NCBI RefSeq assembly: GCF_034314045.1
Contig: NZ_JAVIWL010000001.1
Coordinates: 682,001-746,000 of the forward strand
Length of the DNA: 64,000 nucleotides
Direction: 5' to 3'
Source: Glaciimonas sp. CA11.2
Lineage (GTDB): Bacteria; Pseudomonadota; Gammaproteobacteria; Burkholderiales; Burkholderiaceae_D
Each line of letters begins with the position of its first letter. Position 1 is the stretch's first letter. Positions 26,519 to 35,700 of this stretch are shown here, piece by piece. The notes under the pieces are model-generated. The model was given only the letters and a program-made list of their open reading frames with translations. It was not told the origin of the DNA and did no database searches. The position numbers and the translations under genes are program-made.

Positions 26519-28159
26519 TTATTTAAACAGCACCGCTGCTTTTTGCAATGTCGTGAAAATACCCCAGATTAGCGGAATACCGACTGCAGCCCACGCCAGC
26601 ATCAAGAGCGCTGGGCTACCACCGCTACCGACGAGCGACATATCCACCACAACCGGTGCACGGACACCAGTCGTCGCGACTATTTTTTCGTGCGCGAGAT
26701 GCTTTTCATGCTCCAGCTCTTCCGCGGTCATGAAATATTTTTCTGCCACTGGACGAATCATTAAATTGCACACCAAACCCACCAGCAGCATTCCCGCGAG
26801 GATATACATGGTCGTGTTGTAGACTGCCTCCCGTGGAATGCCTAATGACAATTGGTACTCACGCATATAATTTACGACTACTGGCCCCAAAATCCCTGCT
26901 GTTGCCCAAGCTGTCAGCAAACGGCCATGAATCGCACCCACCATTTGCGTACCGAACAAATCGGCTAAATACGCTGGTGCAGTCGCAAAACCACCGCCGT
27001 ACATCGACACGATCAAACATACCGCTGTGACGAATAACGCCATGCTACCGGCCGCGCCAGACCATGGCAGCGATACAAAGAGAATGAAACCAAGTATAAA
27101 AAAGATCATGTAAGTTTTCTTGCGCCCTAGAAAATCGGAACATGAAGCCCAGACGAAACGACCACCAATATTAAACAAACTGATAAGACCAGTGAATCCT
27201 GCTGCAATAGCGGCAATCGCGCTCTTCTGCTCTAAGGACAATGCTGAAAATTTTGTGGCAACGCCAAGCAAGCGACCACCAAATACTTCTTGCAACATCG
27301 GCGAAGCCATCCCAATCACGCCAATACCTGCCGACACATTCAGGCATAGCACCAACCACACCAGCCAGAATTGCGGAATGCCCCAAATTTTGCTGACATG
27401 CACATGTTTCTGCGTAATCATCGTGTTTTTAGATGGCGGCGGCGGCAACCAGCCAGCCGGTTTCCAGCCCGATGGCGGAATCCGATAACCAAACGCACCG
27501 GCCATCATGAAGACAAAATAACCTAACGCCAAAACCACAAAAGTTTGCCATACGCCAACGCCTGTATCGCTGGCAAAATATTGCATCAGCTTGAATGCCA
27601 AGGGACTGCCGATCAACGCACCACCGCCAAAACCCATAATCGCCATACCGGTCGCCATACCGCGCCGATCCGGAAACCATTTAATCAATGTCGACACCGG
27701 CGAGATGTAACCTAATCCCAGACCGATACCACCGATCACACCCGAACCGAGCCACATAAGCCAAATTTGATGAAGATAAACCCCGAGGGCCGAGATCAGC
27801 AATCCGCCGCACCAACATAATGCGGCCACGAAACCTGCCTTACGCGGTCCAACGTGCTCCAGCCAGCTTCCCCAAATTGCTGCAGAAGTGCCCAATATCA
27901 CGAAGAACATAGTGAATATCCAGCCCAGCATTGAAATTTTCCAGTCGCAATTGCTTGCGAATATCTCAGCAAAAAATCCTATATCACTGCCACACGCCAA
28001 AGACTCTTTAATCCCAATCGCCTTGGATAAAGGCAACCAGAATACCGAAAAACCGTAGGCCATTCCGATACAAAGGTGAATCGCCAAGGCCGCAGGCGGC
28101 ACTAGCCATCGATTGAATCCAGCACCGGCAATAGTCCGTTCTTTTGATAAAAAACCCAT
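26519..28159 (-). CDS. MFS transporter, oxalate/formate antiporter (OFA) family
   Basis: Twelve-helix inner-membrane carrier of 546 residues. Features include GMAYGFSVFWLPLSKAIG in the first helix, GIGLGLGYISPVSTLIKWFPDRRGMATG, the OFA signature region, and the FNIGGRFVWASCSDFLGRKKTY loop. The C-terminal 45 residues add a further hydrophobic helix (ALLMLAWAAVGIPLIWGIF), longer than classic OxlT and similar to small proteins encoded beside some OFA carriers. ATG 28159 follows GGGGGAGAT; a TTG at 28192 is weaker. Adjacent fds genes suggest transport of formate or oxalate feeding formate oxidation. Confidence 0.85.
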   Translation of the reverse strand: MGFLSKERTIAGAGFNRWLVPPAALAIHLCIGMAYGFSVFWLPLSKAIGIKESLACGSDIGFFAEIFASNCDWKISMLGWIFTMFFVILGTSAAIWGSWLEHVGPRKAGFVAALCWCGGLLISALGVYLHQIWLMWLGSGVIGGIGLGLGYISPVSTLIKWFPDRRGMATGMAIMGFGGGALIGSPLAFKLMQYFASDTGVGVWQTFVVLALGYFVFMMAGAFGYRIPPSGWKPAGWLPPPPSKNTMITQKHVHVSKIWGIPQFWLVWLVLCLNVSAGIGVIGMASPMLQEVFGGRLLGVATKFSALSLEQKSAIAAIAAGFTGLISLFNIGGRFVWASCSDFLGRKKTYMIFFILGFILFVSLPWSGAAGSMALFVTAVCLIVSMYGGGFATAPAYLADLFGTQMVGAIHGRLLTAWATAGILGPVVVNYMREYQLSLGIPREAVYNTTMYILAGMLLVGLVCNLMIRPVAEKYFMTAEELEHEKHLAHEKIVATTGVRAPVVVDMSLVGSGGSPALLMLAWAAVGIPLIWGIFTTLQKAAVLFK

Positions 28160-28193
28160 ATCTCCCCCGCTTATTTCTTTTAAGAGCCCCAAT

Positions 28194-28215
28194 TATATGT
28201 ATTTAATTACATATA
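28194..28215. promoter_or_regulatory. Palindrome, candidate ModE-type operator 1
   Basis: TATATGTA (28194-28201), six bases, TACATATA (28208-28215): a perfect 8-bp inverted repeat 35 bp before the antiporter ATG. Spacing and AT-rich halves resemble ModE binding sites, and the divergent gene encodes a ModE-type DNA-binding protein. Confidence 0.6.
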
Positions 28216-28293
28216 TTTTTATAGCAGATAGATTTTATTTAACTATTATATCTATAGCTTCTCTTAAAATACCATTAAGGGGGGCATTCTTCA

Positions 28294-28313
28294 ATATGTA
28301 AAATATTGCATAT
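28294..28313. promoter_or_regulatory. Palindrome, candidate ModE-type operator 2
   Basis: ATATGTA (28294-28300), six bases, TGCATAT (28307-28313): the same architecture as the site at 28194 with one mismatch, about 135 bp before the regulator ATG. Two like sites 99 bp apart suggest cooperative control of both divergent transcripts. Confidence 0.55.
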
Positions 28314-28447
28314 ATTTTTCCAGAAGTTGATACAAATATCGTATTCTGAGCGTTACTCGCCGTCATCGCCGCCTTACAAAAGATACTGTTTAAAAACCCA
28401 TTTTTTAACACCCAAACCGCCTGGGCGCTTGTTTTGAGACTGCCGTC

Positions 28448-29536
28448 ATGGAAAATCGTATGTATAAAGTTACAATCAAACCACATTGGGAAATTGGACA
28501 AACTTCTGATGCCGTTCTGGACACGACTGGGCTGTTGATTTTGCTGACATCAATCCGGGAAACTGGCTCAATTTCCAATGCGGCCAAAGCCACGAAGCAA
28601 TCGTACCGTCATGTTTGGGGACTCTTGCGCGCCGCAGAAGAACTTTTCGGTCATCCACTGGTATTGACCGAGCGCGGTCGCGGCAGCGTTCTCACACCGC
28701 TTGCAGAAAAATTAATTTGGGCCGACCGCCGTATCGCCGCTCGCTTGTCGCCCACGTTAGATAGTTTAGCCTCCGAATTGGAGGGCGAGTTGAGCAAAGC
28801 CGTCGCTGGCTCCAGCAAAACGATTCGGCTAAATGCAAGCCATGGATTTGCGGTTGCGGCATTGCTGAGTCAGCTAAATGCTATTCAATTACCAATCGAT
28901 CTGCGCTATCGTAGCAGCACCGACGCTGTGTCTGCTCTATCTCGCGGCGAATGTGATCTGGCAGGTTTTCATGTTCCATTTGGCGAATTTGAAGATGCGA
29001 TTATCTCCCTTTACGCGCGCTGGCTGAACAAAAAAACCCACTGCCTGATCCATCTGGCAGTGAGAGATCAAGGATTGGTGGTCGCACCCGGTAATCCAAA
29101 AAACATTCATACGTTGACTGATCTGGCTAACAACGGCGTCCTTTTCGTAAATCGGCAGACTGGGTCCGGCACCCGCCTGCTCCTGGAAATGCTACTGGCC
29201 AAAGCCGGAGTCGCGCAACAGGCCATAAACGGATTTGAGAGCACCGAATTTACACACTCTGCGGTGGCGGCTTTTATTGCCAGCGGTATGGCCGATGTTG
29301 GATTCGGCGTGCAAACTGCCGCAGCCCGCTTCGGCCTTGAATTCATCCCGTTAGTCCGAGAGCGTTATTTCTTTGCGCTGCCAATCGCGGCAATGCAAGA
29401 TCCTATGATCCAACAAATCATTACCACAATACAAACCGATACCTTCCGCGAAGTGGTCAACCAGTTAGCTGGCTATGATGGAAGCGCAACTGGTGACATT
29501 TTGTCGCTGCCGGACGCATTTGCGTATTTACGCTGA
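28448..29536 (+). CDS. ModE-type HTH / periplasmic-binding-like regulator of the formate cluster
   Basis: A 362-residue regulator. The N-terminal ModE-like winged helix has LLILLTSIRETGSISNAAKA, QSYRHVWGLLRAAEELFG and LTERGRGSVLTPLAEKLI. The C-terminal half is a PBP-like ligand domain (PF12727-like) with GVLFVNRQTGSGTRLLLEML and VAAFIASGMADVGFGVQ, where substrate or molybdate-like anions bind. Divergent position next to the OFA/fds operon and paired palindromes suggest that it controls formate dehydrogenase, probably by sensing formate, oxalate or molybdate. The start could also be Met at 28460. Confidence 0.85.
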   Translation: MENRMYKVTIKPHWEIGQTSDAVLDTTGLLILLTSIRETGSISNAAKATKQSYRHVWGLLRAAEELFGHPLVLTERGRGSVLTPLAEKLIWADRRIAARLSPTLDSLASELEGELSKAVAGSSKTIRLNASHGFAVAALLSQLNAIQLPIDLRYRSSTDAVSALSRGECDLAGFHVPFGEFEDAIISLYARWLNKKTHCLIHLAVRDQGLVVAPGNPKNIHTLTDLANNGVLFVNRQTGSGTRLLLEMLLAKAGVAQQAINGFESTEFTHSAVAAFIASGMADVGFGVQTAAARFGLEFIPLVRERYFFALPIAAMQDPMIQQIITTIQTDTFREVVNQLAGYDGSATGDILSLPDAFAYLR

Positions 29537-29555
29537 ACGCGCGATGACGGACACA

Positions 29556-29612
29556 CTAACGATGGTGATGATGATGATGATGATCGGATTTATGCTCGCA
29601 AGAAGGTCTCAT
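29556..29612 (-). other. Possible micro-ORF with seven consecutive His codons
   Basis: On the minus strand ATG 29612 to TAG 29556 encodes MRPSCEHKSDHHHHHHHR, 18 residues. The His run comes from a CAT triplet repeat (29562-29582). The nearest Shine-Dalgarno-like bases are TTTTGAG, five bases upstream. His runs occur in leader peptides such as E. coli hisL and in metal-binding tails, but no his gene lies downstream: it points at the 3' end of the ModE-type regulator. Expression is unproven and a chance microsatellite is equally likely. Confidence 0.25.
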
Positions 29613-29824
29613 CTGTACTCAAAATAAGCTAACACGCAGACGTTGTACTCGGTATTCGTACCTGAGCTTATGTTAAAAGGCATCTATATAAGCCAGATAT
29701 CACACCTTTTTATGGCGATAATTAAGTAAAAGTACTAAAAAAATCCAGGTCAATCGGTCGCTGTTACCATCCTCACCTTAAAATGGCCGACTATTCGCAA
29801 TTGGTGGAATCACGGAGAATATTG

Positions 29825-30616
29825 ATGAAAAAGTTGTCTAAAGCGTTGCTATGCGTAGCATCAAGTGTTGTCCTGTTGGCAGCATGCGGCAAAAAAGAAA
29901 ATAAAGAAGCACAAGTGGCGGTATCCGCCCCGTCGGTCTACGTAGTCGGTGCAGAGGCAACCTTTGCGCCGTTTGAATATCAAAACGAACAAAAAGAAAT
30001 CGTTGGCTTCGACGTCGATCTGATGAATGCGATTGCAGACAAAGCGGGCTTCCAGGTCAAGTTCGTCAATACGCCATTTGAAGGCATTTTCAATTTTCTC
30101 GCACAAGGCGACCGCGATTTACTGGCATCTGCGATCACGATCACCGATGAGCGCAAGCAAACCGTCGATTTTTCTGAACCCTATTACGAATCAACCCAGT
30201 TGATCGTCGTCCCCAAAGACTCTAAAGTGACAAAATTCAGAGATTTAGAAAAACTCACCGTCGGCGTACAAAGTGCCACCACCGGTGATGAAGTGGTCCA
30301 AAAGCTATTGGGTAAGAGTAATCCGAAAATCAAGCGTCTTGAATCGGCGACGTTAGCCTTGAAAGAATTGGAAGGCGGCGGTGTTGATGCGGTGGTCCTG
30401 GATACCGGCCCGGTAAAAAATTACGTTAAAAATAATGCAGCATTAGGCTTTCACTTTATCTCCGATCCAGATTTTCCTAAAGAGTATTACGGTATTGCAG
30501 TCAAAAAGGGCAATGCCGCTTTACTTGCTAAAGTAAATCAAGGCCTTGCTGCCGTCAAAGCCGATGGCACTTATGACAAAATCTTCAAGAAATACTTTGC
30601 TGATGACGCGAAATAA
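29825..30616 (+). CDS. Basic/polar amino acid-binding lipoprotein (paralogue 1)
   Basis: SBP_bac_3 binding protein of 263 residues. A lipoprotein signal MKKLSKALLCVASSVVLLAACG has the lipobox LAAC, so Lgt acts on it and it is membrane-anchored. The ligand domain has VVGAEATFAPFEYQNEQKEI, GFDVDLMNAIADKAGF and VGVQSATTGDEVVQKLLG. ATG 29825 is preceded by GGAGAATATTG; upstream in-frame codons would put 14 residues before the signal. It is followed by a close paralogue and then a permease, but no ATPase gene is present. Confidence 0.9.
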   Translation: MKKLSKALLCVASSVVLLAACGKKENKEAQVAVSAPSVYVVGAEATFAPFEYQNEQKEIVGFDVDLMNAIADKAGFQVKFVNTPFEGIFNFLAQGDRDLLASAITITDERKQTVDFSEPYYESTQLIVVPKDSKVTKFRDLEKLTVGVQSATTGDEVVQKLLGKSNPKIKRLESATLALKELEGGGVDAVVLDTGPVKNYVKNNAALGFHFISDPDFPKEYYGIAVKKGNAALLAKVNQGLAAVKADGTYDKIFKKYFADDAK

Positions 30617-30625
30617 TGACGAATA

Positions 30626-30648
30626 GCCAATAACTGATAGCTATTGGC
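30626..30648 (+). repeat. Stem-loop between the two binding-protein genes
   Basis: GCCAATA (30626-30632) pairs with TATTGGC (30642-30648) around nine bases, ten bases after the first gene's stop. No T run follows, so it may stabilise or process the mRNA and not terminate it. Confidence 0.5.
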
Positions 30649-30717
30649 GATAGCGATGGCGACGAATGTGGCCTCGTCGAGAGTGAAGTGTAATTCTAAG
30701 GACTTAAGGAATCTCAC

Positions 30718-31524
30718 ATGAAGAAAAGCTTTCTGTCTCTGTTAGCCTTGACCTGCGCGTGCGCCGCCTTAGTGGCGTGCGGAAAAACTGATCCAAAATC
30801 GGCAGAAGCAGCTTCCGGAGCAACAAATCCGGTCAATACTAACGTTGAATATGTAGTAGGAACCGATGCCGCTTATGCGCCCTTCTCATCAATGAACGAA
30901 CAAAAAGAAGCGGTCGGCTTTGAAATGGATATCATCAAAGCTGTCGCCGAGCGGGCAGGTATTAAAATCAAAGTGGAGAATACGCCGTTTGATGGCATCT
31001 TCAATGCGTTAGCGCAAGGAGATCGCGATATCTTGATATCCAGCATCACCATTACGGATCTGCGCAAGCAAACAGTTGATTTCACCGATCCATACTTTGA
31101 AGCCAATCAATTGATTGCCGTGCCGTTAAATTCTAAAGTTACAAAATTTTCCGACTTAAAAACGCTCAAAATCGGCGTACAAAGTGCGACGACGGGTGAC
31201 GAAGCAGCCCAGCAACTGGTGGGTAAAAATAACCCCAATGTCAAACGCTTCGAATCTATGCCCTTAGCATTTCAGGAGCTTAACGGTGGCGGCGTTGACG
31301 CCGTAGTCGGCGATAATGGCGTCGTGGTTAATTACGTAAAAAATAATAGTGCCAATAGTTTTAAGATTATTTCTGATCCTACCTTCCCAAAAGAGTTTTA
31401 CGGAATCGCCGTCAAAAAAGGTAATACGGCTTTACTGGAAAAACTGAATAAGGGACTTGCAGATATCAAGGCAGATGGTACTGCCGACAAAATTTACGCA
31501 AAGTATTTTTCGGGAAAGACCTAG
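30718..31524 (+). CDS. Basic/polar amino acid-binding lipoprotein (paralogue 2)
   Basis: A 268-residue paralogue of the preceding gene with the same layout: lipobox LVAC near residue 21, a Ser/Ala-rich linker, VVGTDAAYAPFSSMNEQKEA, EMDIIKAVAERAGI and IGVQSATTGDEAAQQLVG. The two ligand-binding cores are alike in most blocks, pointing to tandem duplication, while ligand-contact stretches differ (TLALKELEGGG against PLAFQELNGGG). They may bind related but different amino acids and share the permease downstream. AAGGACTTAAGGAA precedes the ATG. Confidence 0.9.
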   Translation: MKKSFLSLLALTCACAALVACGKTDPKSAEAASGATNPVNTNVEYVVGTDAAYAPFSSMNEQKEAVGFEMDIIKAVAERAGIKIKVENTPFDGIFNALAQGDRDILISSITITDLRKQTVDFTDPYFEANQLIAVPLNSKVTKFSDLKTLKIGVQSATTGDEAAQQLVGKNNPNVKRFESMPLAFQELNGGGVDAVVGDNGVVVNYVKNNSANSFKIISDPTFPKEFYGIAVKKGNTALLEKLNKGLADIKADGTADKIYAKYFSGKT

Positions 31525-31596
31525 GAATCATTAAGCAACATTGCATTACTGACAACCAACCCTACGATGAATGTGGGTGTTTGCCTGCGAGTACGG

Positions 31597-31751
31597 TATA
31601 ATTTTTGCCTAATTTTTACGCGCCGAAATGCGTGACCAGTAAAAACCGTTGAGTTAAAAAGCGACAATTGCATCGGAAGTCGAATGATATTGGCTTACAG
31701 CGACTTACCACCAATATCCAGGTCATAAGTCGCTGTCGGTGAATGTAAGCC
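31597..31751 (+). promoter_or_regulatory. Putative promoter element and structured leader of the permease gene
   Basis: A TATAAT at 31597-31602 without a clear -35 starts a long leader. Three overlapping perfect inverted repeats follow: GATATTGG (31686-31693)/CCAATATC (31711-31718), CAGCGACTTA (31698-31707)/TAAGTCGCTG (31726-31735), and GGCTTACA (31692-31699)/TGTAAGCC (31744-31751). The first and second cannot form together easily, so the region can switch between structures, as in attenuators and riboswitches. No known riboswitch class is recognised. Confidence 0.45.
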
Positions 31752-31864
31752 GATGTCATACAAATGTTTCGATACACGAATACAGACGCTATTTCACACT
31801 CGACAAGTTTTTTGGTTACGCATTTTTTATTCATCCCGCCGCATTGTTTTCTCTTCACAAAAAT

Positions 31865-32608
31865 ATGGATTTTCGCTGGAGCATCATCCAGGGCTACGCG
31901 CCACTGTTCGTACAAGGTTTTTTCATGACTGTGCAGGTTGCGGTCATCAGCATTATTATCGGCACCTTACTCGGTCTTTTTTTAGGTATGTTGCGCGTCG
32001 CTGAAGTCAAGCATGGTCCTTGGAAATGGCCGTTCCGTCTGGTCAAAGCATTAGCAAGTTTTTACGTTGCATTTTTTCGTGGCACGCCGCTGTTTGTCCA
32101 GATTCTGCTCATTCACTTTGCTGTCATGCCGGTCTTGATCCATCAGGACAACGGCCTGCTCATTTCCGGTGAACTGGCACGCACCATCAAACAAAACTAT
32201 GGCGCGTTCATCTCAGGTGTGGTGGCGCTTTCACTGAATGCGGGCGCTTACATTTCTGAAATTTTTCGCGCAGGGATTCAGTCAATTGACCGCGGACAAA
32301 CCTATGCCGCATCAAGCTTAGGCATGGGTTATCGCACCACGATGCGCTACGTGGTGTTGCCACAAGCATTTCGTCGCATGCTGCCGCCACTAGGTAACGA
32401 GGCCATTACATTACTGAAGGATTCATCACTTGTATCCGCGATTGGATTAGCTGAATTAGCCTACGCAGCACGAACGGTAGCGGGTGCTTACTCTCGCTAT
32501 TGGGAGCCCTACATAACAATTTCTGTAGTCTACTTCACCATGACGATGTGTTTAGCCGCTCTGGTTTCAAGGCTCGAACGTAAGTACGCTGCGCCAGGTC
32601 GCCACTAA
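31865..32608 (+). CDS. Amino acid ABC transporter permease
   Basis: Inner-membrane permease of 247 residues. FVAFFRGTPLFVQILLIHFA-type region (here YVAFFRGTPLFVQI), an unusual hydrophilic insert VLIHQDNGLLISGELARTIK, and the EAA loop YAASSLGMGYRTTMRYVVLPQAF are visible. ATG 31865 gives the family N-terminus MDFRWSIIQGYAPLF, but no Shine-Dalgarno is seen; upstream in-frame codons would add 42 non-family residues inside the leader. It lies after two binding-lipoprotein genes. No ATPase follows; the next gene is on the other strand, so the ATPase must be encoded elsewhere. Confidence 0.85.
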   Translation: MDFRWSIIQGYAPLFVQGFFMTVQVAVISIIIGTLLGLFLGMLRVAEVKHGPWKWPFRLVKALASFYVAFFRGTPLFVQILLIHFAVMPVLIHQDNGLLISGELARTIKQNYGAFISGVVALSLNAGAYISEIFRAGIQSIDRGQTYAASSLGMGYRTTMRYVVLPQAFRRMLPPLGNEAITLLKDSSLVSAIGLAELAYAARTVAGAYSRYWEPYITISVVYFTMTMCLAALVSRLERKYAAPGRH

Positions 32609-32766
32609 CCGGCTCTTTTGGACTAAGGCCGATTGGCAAACCAATTTGGCAAGAGGAAAAAGATGCATCTTCGCCTTCTTGACTTGTCGCTTTGCCAGCC
32701 TTGTTTGCCAAACTACACCATCAGTCCGCCCAGCATTAAAAGTCTCACCCTTAATGGAGATGCTGA

Positions 32767-35700
32767 TTAGGCCACTTCCCACAATTGGCCGTCGGTCGTG
32801 ATGACTGCCGTCCTAAGCGTCTTGCCAACAAATATCTGGGCGGCAGCGGCGCGATAACCGATCAACTGCGCCTGATATCCCGCACGCTCACTATCCAGTA
32901 GCTGGCGTTTGTAATCGAGTATCCATACTTCATCCTCGAACATTACCACCCGATCAAAGCGCAATAAAACATCCGTCATCACTTCCATTTCATTACGCGC
33001 TGCGATATGCAAACCCGGATTGAAGAAATGCGTAAGTGACGGTTGCGCCAAAATCGTCCTGGCCTGTTGTTGCACGATCAAAGCCAAGGCTGGTGTACAC
33101 GGCAACCAGCGCGCAATCGTCGCGACATCAGGTACATTAATCGGCCAGTGCCCATGCTGCGTCAATCGCTCCAATAATGCATGGAGCGCAATACCTTCGT
33201 CGATAGCGTCATTATTTGCAGCTATTTCATCTTCAACAAACGGCGATGTCAACGCTAATAGCAATGCGTCGTCATCCATCGGCAGGTTATTTTGAGTAGC
33301 AGTAAGTGCCCGCTTCAACGGCAACGCCGTTGGATCAAATATCGGAAGAACAAATTTAAGCTCGGCATCCCTATTCTGAGTTACATCATCCACCTGCATG
33401 CCCGACGATGCTAACGCATCCAATTCGGTTTCCGGCACCCATTCCAGACGCGCATACCAACTTCCTTCCGTGACACCGCCGGCTGTGCTATTTCTGGCGC
33501 CTGCAACGCCACTAATGATCAGCAGTTGCTTGGCGCGGGTGGTCGCCACGTAGAGCAAGTTCCAATCCTCTTGGGTCTTAAATCCGTCCTCGGCGGCAAA
33601 TAATTTGTCGCGTGCCGCGCCCCTGTCAGCGGCGCGGCCAAATGCAGAAAAATGCACCGGTGCGTCTTCGTCCTGAGGCCAGTCACATAGAATGCCAATG
33701 TCATCACGGGCCGGATCGCTGTGGTTGGCGTCCAGTAACACGACAATCGGCGCCTCCAATCCCTTGGCGCTATGCACGGTCAATATCCGTACTGCGTCCA
33801 TTGAGGCGTCAATACTGGCCTCATCCGGTGCGTCACTTTCAGCAGTATTTTGCAGCACACGCAAAGCGTCGATAAATTTTGGCAAACTGGGGTAACGTCC
33901 GGCATCCATATTCAGCGCCAGTGCCACAAAAGCCTCAATATTGCCAATCGACTGATTCCGCGTCAGTGCGGTCGCATCCTGCGCATAGCGTTCGATCAAT
34001 TGCCCTTGATGCAAAATGACATCGAGCAAATCATGGACCGATAAACGTGGTGCAACGTCCAGCCAGTGCGCCAATAAAACGGCTGCGCGCTGCAACCCGT
34101 CAGAAGCTACCTCTGCAAGTTCGGCGGCCTGCGTCCGCTCCGCCACCGCCGCCAAAAGCCGTGGCCACCAATTCTTTTCACCACGTTGCGCCAATACGAT
34201 TAAATCGTCATCGGTCGCAGCGAAAATCGGCGATTTCAGGACATGCGCCAGAGCGCGTCCATCATCGGGGGTAATTAAAAACGTGAGCAAAGCAATCAGA
34301 TCAGAAATTTCTAACGATTCCAGCAAACCACCGCGCCGATCTGATACAAAAGGAATGCCAGCATGCCGGAGCGCGTTCTCATAAGCACCCAAATGTGTTC
34401 GCTTTTTTACCAATAACATGACATCCGACCAACGCACATTACGGCTTCCGCTCCCAGTTTTGATATGCACATGCTGACGCGCTGCGATTAAAGCCTGCGC
34501 CACGCTCGTCCCCTCGTCGCGACGCCGCGCATCCTCCGACTCTTCCCGCGGTGTGATTAACGGATTGCGTAAACCTGGTTCTGTCGGAGCTTGCTCAACT
34601 GATTCAGCGCTAACCTGTTGAATCAACGGCAAGCGCCACACCGCACCGCCCTCTTCTCCTAACGTCGTTTGGGCAGAAAATAGCGGATTTGCATAAAAAC
34701 TGGTGTTTAACACTTTAATAATCGCCGTAGCATTGCGTCTGGTCTGATTCGCTTGCAACACCGTTGCGCCCTGCGCTTGCAACAGATCCCGTGCAGCGAC
34801 AAACACTCTTGGTTCTGCGCGTCTGAAGCGATAAATCGATTGCTTGGGATCGCCAACGATGAACACGCTGGGTTGACCGGCGTCCTCGCCATAAGCATTC
34901 AACCAGGCGCGGACGATGCTCCATTGCAGTGGATTGGTATCCTGAAATTCATCCAGCAAGATATGCTTGTAACGGCTGTCGAGCCGACTTTGGATGTACG
35001 CGGCACTATCGGGATTGGTTAACAGGCGATAAGCTTGCCACTCCAGATCAGCAAAATCGAAGACCCGCTGTTCTGCCTTCATCGCCTGATAAATGTCGAC
35101 CAGCGCATCACCGACCACGAACAATGCACGATTCAGCGCCAGCACGTCGCGTTCGCCGCTGCGGCGGCGCAATAATTTAAGGGCTTCGCCGACGTTAGAA
35201 AATTCTTCGTCGAAAGCGCTGATGCCGTCTACACCGAAGTTATTTTCCAGCGCTTTTTTGAGATTATTAGTTTTGGAATTGCCACGCGGATTTCCGTTGT
35301 CGTCAAAAAATTGATGACATAGCGCATCAAAGTTTACTAATCCTGCACCTTCGGATAGCGCTGTCTCAATTGCCGTTGCACGTTTTTGATTAGTGGCTGT
35401 GCCTTGCCCAAGCAACCACGCGATGCTCGTTATTTTGGCGGTCAGTTTGGCGTCATCCCACAACGATAAACGCGCATCGATTTTGGCGTCGTCGCCACAC
35501 AATTCTTTAAGCCAATTTAGCGGCACGTCGAGATCGCGTGGGGCCATGCTGCTGGCCCACCATTCAGCGCGCTTGCTGACGAAGGCGTTCAATAATTTGC
35601 GAGCGTTGCCATCGCCGACGAGTTGATACAAATCTAGCAGCGCTTGTTTGGTATCCGCGTTGTCCTTGTTGTTTAACGACTGCATAAACCGCCTATAAGC

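Noticed and set aside
28160..28192. TTG start extending the OFA antiporter by 11 residues
   Set aside because: The ATG at 28159 has a far stronger Shine-Dalgarno, which would otherwise lie inside the coding sequence.
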